A DNA stretch of 64,000 nucleotides from Mnemiopsis leidyi (lineage: Eukaryota > Ctenophora > Tentaculata > Lobata > Bolinopsidae), in contig JH157156.1 of NCBI GenBank assembly GCA_000226015.1, forward strand, positions 62,122-126,121, read 5' to 3'. The position numbers were made by a program, and so were the translations under genes. Positions within the stretch are counted from its first letter, which is position 1. Each line of letters opens with the position of its first letter. Positions 29,591-47,970 of this stretch are shown in pieces. The notes beneath the pieces are model-generated. The model was not told where the DNA came from, searched no databases, and saw only the letters and a program-made list of their open reading frames with translations.

Positions 29591-30382
29591 AGAATGTAGC
29601 GATGTCACATGATTTGCAATGGTACTGCAATTGTTTCGGCAGGTGCTCGAGTTTTCACGTAATCAAATAGTTGAAGAATCCTACTTGTGTTTTCGTGAAA
29701 AAGCTTAAATTTGCACCTAAGGCAAGTTTAACAACGAACATAATATCATTTTCCTGGCCCATTTGTCACTAACAAGTACCGGACCTTTCTTAACTTAAGT
29801 CTCTAAGTCTAACTATACCGATTGCTATCAGCTATGCTTACAGCGCCTAATTTGCCGCTATAGGCCTGGAAGAAATATTATCTCGCAGCTGCGTGGTCAC
29901 GGCCATTGCTCCAGAGGTTACGGCTTATAGTAATAACGTCGTCATTTTGACGTCGTATAATTTCAGTTACCAGTGCCTTAATTTTTTGAAGAAAGATGAT
30001 GAAGCGAAGTAAAGTAAGAGGGGGCGTGGGTGTGAGGGTTGTTTTGATAGATCTCCTTTTGTTCGACTCTTCTCATGACTTCTAAATCTAACTAATCTGA
30101 TTACCATGACAAAGGGACTGGTTTTCTAAGTCAGGGGCCAGAGTTTTGCTCTAGTTGAGCTTCAAGTATCAAGTTCAACGTTTGTTAAATTGATTATTGT
30201 GCTGAATGAAATTATTTTACATTCTATACATCATTTAGATATTTTGATTTATCGTCAATCGTAACATCGTTTTATCGTTTCTCAATCGATTTTAATTTTA
30301 TAGAATTCGTTAAATCTATGAGAACTTCTAGAGTTCACCTGTCGTGACTAAGAATTAAGTTCCCCTGCCGCCCAGAGGCGCC

Positions 30383-32275
30383 ATGTCCAGCACAGAGGGA
30401 GAGATGGAGGGATCACTAACGGTACAGATCGTTATGTCGCTCCTCTTGATAGCGATACCCGCTACTCTTATTGGAAATGTGATGGTCCTGGTTGTCATTA
30501 CCAGACTCAAACGGTAGGAAACATTCCAGGCGGTTTTGTTTGTAGGATATCAAGTGTTAGATTTGAGACTGAGAGATCCCCTAAATCTGGATATCCTCTA
30601 AAAACTTGCATCATTAAACGTTCTTATTCTAGCGCCCTCAGAGTAACAACCCACTATATCCTCCTGAACATCGCGGTCTGTGATTTTCTCTCCGGATTCC
30701 TTGCTCAACCAATCCTCCTTCTAAACGTGAGTATTATTTCCATTACAAACCTTATTATTCACATTATAAACCTTATTATTTCCATTATAAACCTTATTAT
30801 TTCCATTTAAAACAAAAATATCAGATATATTGTAGACTTAATTTGGAAGAAAGCTCTTTGATAATCTATGAAGTATTAGTTAATCGTTTGGTGTGCATCT
30901 GCACAAGGTTTCAAAGCACCAGTTCCACATTGAAAGCCACTGTTTCAGTTTAATTGAGATTACGTAAGCTCTTTTTAAACTGCATTACATTGAAGCATCT
31001 TTATATTTGTATTCTAGTCTCAATGCAAGCAAATGTAATCATCATACAACCGCAATCAAGGATCACTTTTTTCAATAGCTGCAAAAAGACAATTACACTT
31101 AAATCGTGTGAATCCAAAGGACTTGCGAGCTAGCATTGTGCATACTGCAGATTGGGAACTTGAGAGGGTTTATCTTCAGAGGGCAAGTTCTGATGATAAC
31201 TCCGAAACCTCTCACTTTTCCATGGATCCTTTTTCTCAACAATGTTTATGATTATTCTCAATAAATCGTCAAACTCCGTATTTAAAACTTTCATACCCCT
31301 GCAGTTGACGGGATGGGACAGCAAATTCCACGAGGAGTATCCGTGGGTGTGTAACATTCTGGGGATAATATCAGCTCTTCTAGTCTACGTTTCCATCTTC
31401 ACTGTGGCAGGTTTACTTTCCGTCTTCTCCTTAAAATGATACCAAAAACTTTCGTTTTCACCGTTTTCATAAGTACTAACTTTATTTTTCAGGTGCTTCA
31501 GCTTAACTTCATCTTCAGTATTACAGAATTAAATGACCAGACAGTGGCCTAAAGTTACAAGAAATTTTCTTATTATATCGATAAATGAAAGGAGCGGTAG
31601 TAGTAACCATGTCTACCATCAGGTATAGCAGTAGACAGATGTCTGGTTGTAAAACTCAAGCACCGTTACAAGTTCATCGTTACTCGGAAGAGAATGCTGG
31701 CTGCTATCTTCGCTATCTGGACTACCGCCATCCTCATGGTTTATCCAGTGCCGAAACTTGTCTTCTGTCGCTCCTACTACTTCAAGTACATCAACAACAG
31801 GATGATGTGTGTAGCTGCTGACCATACAACCGGCACAGCTGGTCCGGTGGGATGTAAGAAGACGGTAGCGTTTGTGGAAGCTATAGCTCTGATAGCGCTG
31901 CCGGTTCTCATAGTCTTCGTTTCCTCTACAGTGTTGATTGTGGGGCTGTATCGTAAACTCTGTGCCCAGAGTACGGTAGTAAAGCGAAGTGTGGAGACTG
32001 TCGTTGTCATGGTAGCAGGGTTCTACGTCTGTGTCCTGCCCTACTGCGTCACTGTCCCAATAAACCCCGTAAAATTGGGAGGACCAGGGATGTTGATCCT
32101 GATCTTCCTCATGCACCTCCACTCCACCATAAACCCTCTCATCTACTTATTGAGGAGCACCAAGTTCAGGAAACAGGCAGTTGTCATTGGTAGTGAGTTT
32201 CTCAAGTCTATCGATAAACGACAGCAGTTGAAATCTATCAGACGGTCTATGAAAAGAAGACCAAATGAAATGTGA
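30383..32275 (+). CDS. rhodopsin-like GPCR, four exons, about 327 aa
   Basis: Exons: 30383-30513, 30633-30726, 31305-31410 and 31623-32275. Borders are GT-AG and phases match (2, 0, 1), giving 984 nt with a TGA. All seven helices are visible. TM1 has IGNVMVLVVI. TM2 is LLNIAVCDFLSGFL. TM3 follows WVCNILGI, where the Cys is the likely disulfide partner of the second extracellular loop. The helix III motif is AVDRC at about residues 113-117, so the usual Tyr of DRY is Cys. TM4 is MLAAIFAIWTTAIL and TM5 has ALIALPVLIVFV. TM6 lacks the common CWxP and has VCVLPYC. TM7 has STINPLIYLL, a good NPxxY. The basic C-tail is short. The overall pattern is that of peptide-type class A receptors, ligand unknown. 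The ORF that overreads exon 3 to 31439 is intron read-through. The stop lies 297 bp from the convergent kinase stop. Confidence 0.88.
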
Positions 32276-32571
32276 TTAACTTCACATTTTTTTCGATTGA
32301 TTGATTGTTAGACTTGACTTCTTGTCCACTACCTATTTGAAACAACAAAATCGATACGAGGGTAACTTAGTAATACAATTTCATAATTATATTCACTGTT
32401 GAAAGGCTTTTTTATTTGATGCTTCGATACTTCGATTTGTACTCATATTTGTGCTGTTGTGCTTTAAATAATTAATTAGTTTGGAGGGCTATCTCTACCA
32501 GTTAGAAATTTCGCTTAAACATCTGAATCTATATAATCTCGTCCACAAGAGTTGCCGATGGAACACCAATT

Positions 32572-39068
<6,497 letters not shown>

Positions 39069-39097
39069 CTAAAACTACTCGAACCAGCTGAATAAAA

Positions 39098-39169
39098 GTT
39101 TATAACTGCACTTAATCTATTGTTTATAACTGCACTTAATCTATTGTTTATAACTGCAATTAATCTATT
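39098..39169. repeat. tandem repeat, 24-bp unit, three copies
   Basis: Three adjacent 24-base units (gtttataactgcacttaatc type), the third with one change, just outside the kinase exon at 38928-39068. Confidence 0.9.
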
Positions 39170-40956
39170 GATATGAACGACGTATCACTTTGGGCTTCAG
39201 CTTAAGTTAACTATCACTCTATCAGTAACACCTTCAGTCTGTATAATATGAATTTTTACCAATCATCATGAAGTGCAACTCCAGCGATAGCAATGATTTC
39301 AAGTTCAAGTTCAAACTCCATCGCGTAAATACAAAATAAAAGTGCCTTAACTGCAGTTGAAAACAAAGAAAACGATTACAGTTAGTGCACAAAGTAAATA
39401 ATCGAGCCACACTTTCCGTCCGTAGCTGGATCGTTATGTGTCGGGAGGGAGAGGTTTACAACCGCTCCATCAGTAAGTTTGTGTGTCTGTCGGTTTGTCA
39501 CTTTACATCTGTTTATGTTGCTTGTTATTTGGTCGTACAGCGTGGCGTCTCTGTAAGAAGTCTCGTCAAAGAAGTGCCGATATACTGATATTATAATTGA
39601 GTGAATAAGTGTGCAGAAATTGGTTAGACGCTGTGTGACTTTTAACTGACTGCATGATCGTCCTGCTGGCATGAAGAACTACGATAATAAGAGTTGAACA
39701 TTTGAAATTGTGATTTGATTGAACTGCGTAAATAATTTTAAACGTTGAGTGAATAACGCGTCAATCTTGCAGGTCACTTCACATTCAGAGTAGGAATATT
39801 ATCCAGATTGGGAATTCAGGAAAAGTACTTTAAACCAAATCCGAAAACTTCATGAAATCCTGGCCTTGAGATCTTACAAATTGTTAAATTGCATAGTCGT
39901 TATTTACAAATGTTTGCGGATGAAAATTTTGTCCTTATGCCCGGACTTCAAGATCTTCCTCGAACACGAAAAGAGGAAGTCAGAAGCTATCAGAAAACTT
40001 TCAGAAGAACAGTTTTGTAAGTCAAAGACAGATAGAAGAATAAAGTTTGTTCTATATTTTCAGCTGTTTGAATAATGTTCTATTCTACGTCGTATTATAT
40101 CTACAAATATTAGTATGGACACTAGGACCTAGCAACACCTACACACTGCAGTATTAAAAACAATATAAAACATTGTCAATGTTACGATGGTTACCATGGT
40201 TACGATGTTCCACTACCTGATGATAAAAACAAGCGAATCCAGGACTAGGTCATTGACAAGGTGGACGAGAAGACAGCATGCTCTCAAAAACCCAACAACA
40301 CGGTGCCTCATCAGAACCGAGAGTTTTGACCGATAAAAATAGATCTAACGATGTTAATGAAAGCAGGGGTAGAGACGTCCAAGACATTCAACGTGATGAA
40401 AACTTCGCCTGGATTCAGCGCTGATTCCGAGGAACACATTTCATTATTTTGTGGGCTTTTTGTGGAGCCGCGACTTACACAAGTTAAGTAGATACATATC
40501 CTAGAATATCTACTTTAGTGTTATTGAGTTACTAGTTAAACACTTTATGTTTAATCAACTTAGGAATCTAATTAAGTACTCATACTTAGTTCTATTAAGT
40601 TGGGACTTATTGATATTTCTTATTTTAATGAGGAGATATTAACATTTCTGCAATGATTATTGCAATATTGGACAAAGATAAGAAGATCTAGTTTACGGTT
40701 AGCAGGTAAGCAGGTAAATTCTTGTGGATGAATATAAATCTGGCGGGAAAATATTGATCTGGTGGGAAGGAATGTCTCTAATCTCAGTCTCTGTTAAATC
40801 TCATATAAAACTTAAGTAGTCGCTTCTGGTCAGTATGATTCCTGGAAGCAAAGCTATTCGTTTTTAAAGTCGTTATTTCTTAAATTTACGCTTAGTATAT
40901 GACACTACATTGGACGTAAAAATCCAAAAGGAATCAATTCGTATATCTTGGTTTAC

Positions 40957-41064
40957 CTGTCGACAGAGTTAGAAGATATTATCTTCTTGTCCGTTGACTC
41001 CATCTTGGAGCCGGGTAGAGTCGTGGACCTGTCGTTGGCAGTAGCTACCGTGGCCATGCATATC
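40957..41064 (-). CDS. candidate 108-nt exon, possibly kinase-related
   Basis: Between an acceptor ctatctcag and a donor gtaaac there are 108 bases open in phase 2 to phase 2, encoding MATVATANDRSTTLPGSKM then STDKKIISSNSVDR. A symmetric exon like this could be an alternative N-terminal cassette of the kinase gene downstream. With the boundaries I use for 38928-39068 its donor phase does not fit, so either a further exon is missing or it is a separate first exon. Coding character is moderate. Confidence 0.35.
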
Positions 41065-44000
41065 CTGAGATAGACACCCCATTAGACTTGCCTCGGAATA
41101 AAAGATATCAAATACTAAAATAAAAGAAAAATGGAGATTTATGTTTTTATACCAAACCAGATATAATAAGAATAGACGAATGTGTTCCATTTACTCATTA
41201 ACATGGCTTTACTTTAAAAGAAGTTAAACCCGTTATGGCGTTTATTGTAGTAGGTTGTCTATTATCCCGTATTTGATGGCTCACAGAGTCTCTCTTTGTT
41301 CTATACTATGGCATATTTGTGACATTTTGTACTTTTATAGCTAAAAGGTTTAATATTTCCCATTCTATAGGTTTGATAATGTGAAATTATAATTTTTGCT
41401 TCAAAAAGATCTGAATAAGTAAGGGTAAGAAAGGTAAAACGTTTCTCTGATTCTCCAAGGCAAGTAAGTGGCTTTCAAGCTTCGAGACATTCATTGGCAA
41501 GTGTTTTTGTCAAAATACACAAATCTTGTCGCCATGGTTTCTCAAGACGGAACTGACGCGGTATCGCTAGGCTACCTTGATCTTCTTCATCTGGCCACCA
41601 CTGAACCTATCTTATGACTTATCAGGTTCATCAAGCTATTGAATCTCACACACTGAGGGTTTATTTCACAGAGGTTGATAAGAAAGTACTTGTCGTTGGT
41701 GAGGAGATCAGTAAGTAGGTGCTTGTTAAACGAGTTGTTGCCTAAATGTCATGAGCAATGAACATAGATGAGATATGATCTTGTCAAAACAAACCTATGA
41801 GATAGAGCTTAAACTAGAGGCGAAATTGAAAACGAATGTAAGTGCATTCTATATATCGGATTCAACGAAGAAGTGAGGAAGAAATGAAGAACGCGTGATG
41901 ATTTTATTTATACTAGTACAGAGTACTAGTTGTAAAAACAAAAGTAAATGGACGAACCAGACTCCTTCAGGAGATACATGTTGCGCCCACGCTCGAGTCT
42001 ATTACAGCCAAGTACTCAACATTAACTTTTAGCATCGTCACTTAACAGTAACCAAGGTCAAATTTCATCAAACTAAGCGTAACTGAGGTCACTTTACCAA
42101 GCATCTTCAGTAATTCAACCTTTTTAACAGCTGAATAATGCACCACCCTTAATTACTGCTTAACTACTATTAGTAGTTATTGGTGAAATGTTAGTTGGCC
42201 GCAATTTAGTCTAAAAGAAAGTAGCAACACCTTCAAGGACCTCCAACTGCTTGAAGAACTTTACTAGCCATGTGCTGGTAGCTACATAGAAACAGAAGAC
42301 CGAAAATCGTATAATATAAAGTGTATTGTAGATATGACGCCCCTTCTCTATTTTACACTATCAGGTACGTTGACATTTTGTTATTGAGCTGAAAGAATAG
42401 AGTACTATAGAGAAATTCATTGTAGCTGCCAAGCTATTGTCAATTTTACAAAATGAGAAAGTAGCAGTTCGAATTTGGCTGTTGCTAAAGTTCTGGCTGC
42501 TTTTATCATTACGAGAATGTACAACTACATAGTACATAGCTACACAAATATATTCATACAACTATAGGTACCATTATTTGTAGCATGACTATTCAACTGT
42601 CGGAACAGTTGTTTAGTGCTAACTGGAGATAACTTTAAAAAAGGACAATCCGATGGGTTATGAATTATCATAGATTATTATGATGATCTCATGGACCAAC
42701 TTCTTGTCCAGACGGCGGAAGACCACATACGCTTACGGTCTTGATTAGTGAGGGGTGTGGGAACTAATTGTAAAGTAGTCGGGAAGACATATGCCACAGA
42801 CATGCGCAAGTAAAAGTTCCCCAGAAATGACTTCAGACTAAAAGCATTTACAAGGTTGAAGCTGCTGAGTATCCAAGAGTAACAAGCAGCAGGAAAGTGC
42901 TCTATCCCACTACAAAGCGACAAGGAATTTTCAGGGCTGCACAGTAAACATCCGCCACATTTCCAAGGCGGATTCCAAGTGTTGCTGCATTGTTGCAGGG
43001 GAGATTCTCAATGGCTATTGGTCGGTTCGATGAATTAACGCAACAATCGTGACATTGGGAGAAACAAAGGGATGGCAACAAAGGAAGATGGGATGTCCTA
43101 TCTGACGATGCAGGCCAGAGCGCACGCTGACTCGGGTGTACTGCAGGGCATAATGACATTGACAGGTCAAATTGTAATCAGTGGACTAATTCACCAAGCT
43201 CTCTCTCTCTCTCTTTATCGCGCAAACCCTCTGCTCTGTGTACAAACTATGTAGTATGTACACATACATTGTACATGGTGCAATGGAGGGCTACCAGCTT
43301 CTATACATACTTTCTCTGGAATTAACCTTGTTCAAGACAGCACGCTGTTTTAGGGTAGATCAACAATAAGGGTGGAATTAAAGAAAACATCTGTCAATTT
43401 TTAAGTGTATGATCCTATAGAACTGAGAAGAAAACAAATTATAGGAAATTTGAATTTTATAGACAGAACAGCTTGAAGATTGGAATAGAGGACCACAGAA
43501 AGAGATGCTACTGCGTGGATCACCCAAAAATGCAGTATCTAAGAAAGACGGGTGCAGTTGAAGAAGCAAAGTTAGACGATGCGATTCCAGGCCAAATATA
43601 CACTTAGACTCATTTAACCATATAAGCTAACCTACTGGGCTACCGAGCACGTGATTCTGCAGAACATATACGATCACGTGGTGCAGTCCTGTGTAATCAT
43701 GTAAGCGAGCGGTCCCCCCGCACTGGGCATGCCAAATTATGGACGGTATTTTATTACCATTATATTCGGAAATGGAGGGATATATTGAAATACAAATGAG
43801 AACCGGCTTCTTTAAGGGCAGATGATATTGACGTCCGCCGGATTAATATATCGGCTCGATCGAATCCAAGGGATAGTGAATTACTATTTCTTGAGAACAG
43901 CAGAGTTGGGATTTCAGCCCACGTGGTGGAACTAAGTAATGAACACACAAATGAAGATTAATCCAAGATGTATGTTAAGGTACTCTGAATCGACCGTGTA

Positions 44001-44334
44001 TAGCCAAAGTTTAACCGTGATACCCAGATCAAATGGAAGGAGAAAGCGACTGTACAAAAAGTGCAGGTATGCAGCCAGCAAGCCGAGTAATGCTGCTCGA
44101 GTGAGTAGTATCATGATGGAAATTTTCCTAGAGCAGTGTAAAGTTAATTTAATTACGATAATTATCACGTACTTAATTGCCAATTATCAGACAAGTGGAG
44201 TTGGATGACAAGCCGAGATCTCTATACTTCCTGGTCTTAGTGTAATTTGTGAGGTTGATGGAAACTTATCACACTTTTCACAAATGGAGACTGGAGAGGA
44301 GTGTATTTGTGTGAGGTCGACAAGCACAGATCAC

Positions 44335-44425
44335 ACACACTCATTCTTGGGGTGTGAACGGGAGCAACGCTCCCATCCGTTGGGCCTCGGTCCTGCCCCC
44401 TTAAAGAAGAAGAAGACACACTCAT
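44335..44425 (+). mobile_element. tiny retroposon (about 71 bp) with 10-bp target-site duplication
   Basis: The direct repeat acacactcat at 44335-44344 and 44416-44425 flanks a 71-bp insert that ends in (AAG)n. The insert holds a perfect small hairpin (gggagc-aac-gctccc) and a pyrimidine-rich end before the tail. A TSD with a 3' simple-repeat tail is the mark of LINE-driven retroposition. The source RNA is not recognised. It is too short to be a usual SINE and may be a 5'-truncated copy. Confidence 0.6.
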
Positions 44426-47220
44426 CTCTATAATTCAACAACCGAGAAAAGGTTACTTAAAAAATTATACAGTTGATCCATTCGTGATATCTTCACTACC
44501 TTCAATGACGAAGCTGAAACAACGAGCTAACAATTCTACGATTTGCCAGTGTAATTATCTTTAACACGCAAACTCGTGGGTCACGACATGAGATTTCCAA
44601 TGAAAGAGTATATTGAAATGATACAGGAAAAGTGCACACTTAGAATTCTTTACGTTTGAGAGGGACAAGATCTAATCCTATAATAGTTGGGAGCAAGCGC
44701 CGTGCTCGACATCAACAGAAGAAGAAATCTTAGAGGGATTGCCGGAAAGTCCCAAACACAGAAAGTGATGACTCTGATGACCCACATACAACTCCTTACC
44801 TCGTAATAGTTATTGGAGGTAACCTCCTGTCAGTTACCGGGGGTAACCTCCTCTTAGTTGTTGGTAACGGTAACTTCATCTCTTGAAAACGAGGATAACT
44901 CTAGAACACGACCAACACACACAAAACTGGCAATCAAACTAAGTGATAGTCTACTGCTGGTGAGGAGTAAACAGCTGATTATCCGCTCAACTTGAGGGTG
45001 GTTCTCTGGGTGAAGCAGATAAGCAGTGTCTAGCTTACAATGCAACGACCGTAATTACTTAAATATTTTCTTACTTCAATTAGGAAATAGGAAGCATAGA
45101 GTGATAAAAGTTTGCGTTCTAAAGCAGAGGTTTAAAAAGAGAATAGAAGATTTGGATTCAGTCCGCATAAAATTAAGAGCCGTGAGTAAAAACCGTTTGT
45201 TTGGACACGTGACTTTTCATGATTGCATCTAACTGATGTAGACCGGTCACGTGGTAAAACAGTCTGACCATTAGATACCACGAATCGTGCGGAGATTAAG
45301 AAGTAAGACTTATGCAAATGTGGTGATTGATCGTTGTGAAAATTTGCTGATTTAGTAAGCGTAGTGAATCTAGTGATTGATCCGAGAGAATATCGACTAT
45401 TGTGTACATAGAAGGGTTATGCACGGTGTTTGGTCACATAATCAATGACGTTGAAAAGATTGAATAGATCGAGAGTAAGGTTATATCGTGAGTAGAAGCC
45501 GCACCTGAGATCAAGATGGATGTAACTATACAAAATTGCAAAACACTTCGTGACCTGAGCACTACTTGACTAATCAAGCTGAGAGGGACACATGTTACAA
45601 AGTACCCAGTCATGCGGAGCAATCAGGACACCACAGATCCAGCCCTACAGACACAATATATCTGCAGCACGACAAAGAAACTTTCCTGCACAACGCAACG
45701 CGGCTCGTGGAGCGCTGCAATCTTGCACGTGCAACTATGACCTTCCAATCACATGGTCCCATTTGTACCACGTGCCACATTTAATCCAATGGGAGGTTTA
45801 GGGTTAGGTATCCTCCCGGAAATTGAAAGAGCTTTATTGCAGCTGGCAGTACAGCACAGTGTGTACTATGTACTTATTGTGCATGATATTATATCGAGGA
45901 AGGCGTGGCATATAGATAAAATGGAAATATGAAATATCGATATCTGAATCAAAGACAGTGACTTTTCTGTCTTTTATTGTCTTCATATACGGCTCTTGAG
46001 AGTACTAACAGTACTTAATAATGCGAGTAACGGATATAAAAAGAATTTCCTGTCAGGAGGGTGGTCCGAGTTTCCAGAAACCAAACCAAAGGATATGTAT
46101 ACATCAAAAAACGTATATGCGCATGGACACGGACACTGGACACGGCATATTGAACATCAGCTATAAATCAAACTCAATCCTCAAAGAAGTAGCAAGTCTG
46201 CTTACAGAGCTTGCACACAAGCTGGTATTTAATGATCGGTAACTGCGTCAGATGGCACTGCCTGTACGTTAGTTTGTACGTAAGTCGTCGTCAGAGCATG
46301 CCGTAAATTTGGTCCAAATTATCAACCGGAGGGATTAGAGTGTACAGAAAACAAAGTCGTTGTCTTAAAAGCATTGGGAGTGGTCAACGCCCACAATCTG
46401 TTTAGAGTTTTTAATCAAACTTGGTTAATTTGATAAACGTGATGTGTGTGTGCACCTTGTCTAATCACTTCAGGAGCAACAATGAAGTTGCTTCAAAGCG
46501 TTAATGGTATGATTGTGCATCAAACGTTAATTCAACAACACTAGGACAAACTAAGTAACTACAGTGAAGGAATGTTGATACATTCTTTACCTATTGCAAT
46601 ATACAAATAGAAAAGTTTAAACCAAAAAGTGCGGTGTATTGTTTCTAAAATTACCTTCACGTATAGATCACTATGTGGAATAGTGATCGAGCCAGAACTC
46701 AGAATTATCTAACCAATGACGACAGATGAGTGGTATGCTCCAATACCACTAACCACTATGGCATGAGTAGGAGTAGGTTTGATCGTACAGTCTAATCATT
46801 TTCAATTTTAAAGGAATCATTGTTTTTTCTTTACTGGGATCGCTTAGCAAAGCAAGGTAAGGACGGTATGATTTGCACCACAGAAGGAAAGAACATGGAC
46901 AGTGCCTATGTTTTGTGGAAATAAGCATCTGTTTCCGAGATACAGGTCCTAAACGAATAAGTACCAGTAGGGTCATTTCTGTTTTAAGCAGTATGATACT
47001 TGACAATAAAATGAAGCACTGGGTAGACAAGATGACAGATTTCTAAATTGTTGTAAAATGCGCTCGTTAAACTTTTAAAAGTTAAATTGAAGTGAGCAAA
47101 CATCTTCAGAGCTAAGAATCAAAACAGAAGCTTGACTGGATTCTAGAATGAGCACCCAAAACTACCAAGAGTATAAAAAAGCAGGTTCAACGGTTGCATT
47201 GTGCAAATGTTTCTGCAAAC

Positions 47221-47260
47221 ATTTCTGCAGCAAGTATGCAAGTATGCAAGTATGCAAGAC
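47221..47260. repeat. short tandem repeat, unit caagtatg
   Basis: Three or four copies of a 9-base unit (caagtatgc) immediately beyond the donor of the candidate exon at 47269-47321. Confidence 0.85.
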
Positions 47261-47268
47261 TGACTTAC

Positions 47269-47321
47269 CTTGGAATCTTTCTGGCGGTTTTGCCGTGACC
47301 GAAGGAAGTTTTGTTGGAGTT
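47269..47321 (-). CDS. candidate second exon of the long kinase isoform (53 nt)
   Basis: Acceptor gcctgctcag and donor gtaagt enclose 53 bases. Read in phase 2 from the exon at 52523-52869, they encode TPTKLPSVTAKPPERFQ, which continues the KSKSDR ending of that exon smoothly. It leaves in phase 1, which fits the kinase exon 38928-39068 through its ttttag acceptor. The small size and the lack of family match keep this tentative. Confidence 0.4.
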
Positions 47322-47379
47322 CTGAGCAGGCCTCCAAGTCGAGGTTTGGTACATGGTTCAATTTATCAAGAGGGAGCGA

Positions 47380-47412
47380 GGGAGAGAGAGAGTGTGTGTG
47401 TGTGTGTCCTGA
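47380..47412. repeat. (GA)n(GT)n microsatellite
   Basis: A compound run of gagaga then gtgtgt of about 30 bases. Confidence 0.85.
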
Positions 47413-47699
47413 GTCCAGCTCTTCCTTACTACCGTTTGCAAACGTGTGTACGAAATCTAACAATCGCAAAACGAACTGTTTACCAATGTTTTATTAATTA
47501 CGCTAAATATAATGTACTACTGAGGCAACGTTACGCGTGTGCGTGTGTGTAGTTTATGTTGCTAACTGGTAAACCAGTTATTGGGTCGGATCCTGATGAG
47601 AAGAGAGAGGGTCAAGCTCCTGTAAAACAATGAGGAGCAGATCGGCGTTCCGGAGAGGTGCACTTAGTTTAGCCAATTAGTGCAGAGAACGCTGCAAAT

Positions 47700-47970
47700 G
47701 GGCCAATAGGAACACTGATATGAGGACACGTGACCAGGTGCACTTGTACTCAGGGAGTTTAGGACCGGTTAATGGGCAAGTTTGAGGAAGTCTAATTGGG
47801 CCCAGGCCCGGATGTATTCGTGGTGTGCTTGTTGTTGCCATGGCTACTACGTCATACAAAGCGTAATGTGGCGCATGCTCGCGGGGACCTATCTTGGGAG
47901 GTTTACCCCTCTTTTAACCAATCACGTGACGAGAAAGCTGGCACGTGCTCGGGGGTATTTCTGCACGTGC
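47700..47970. promoter_or_regulatory. promoter-like cluster: four E-boxes, X-box, CCAAT
   Basis: CACGTG lies at 47727-47732, 47923-47928, 47942-47947 and 47963-47968. CCAAT cores lie at about 47703 and 47918-47922 (the latter abuts an E-box), and the X-box-like GTTGCCATGGCTAC at 47834-47847. A candidate plus-strand start exon (MGWNKEKKRDRDK, about 48297 to a donor near 48352) lies 330 bases downstream. No gene is closed. Confidence 0.35.

Larger units (their letters stand above)
41065..47268. other. intron or intergenic DNA, no supported gene
   Basis: Read on both strands without finding a closable gene model. Small features are a TSD-flanked retroposon near 44.3-44.4 kb, ggtaacc palindromes at 44814-44850 and a CT microsatellite at 43198-43214. 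A repeat-like patch at 42.68-43.16 kb has protein-like minus-strand segments that I could not place. If the upstream kinase exons are right, this is all kinase intron. Confidence 0.45.

Noticed and set aside
42678-43159. Protein-like minus-strand segments suggesting a transposase or old gene
   Set aside because: No catalytic motif, terminal repeat or consistent frame could be identified.
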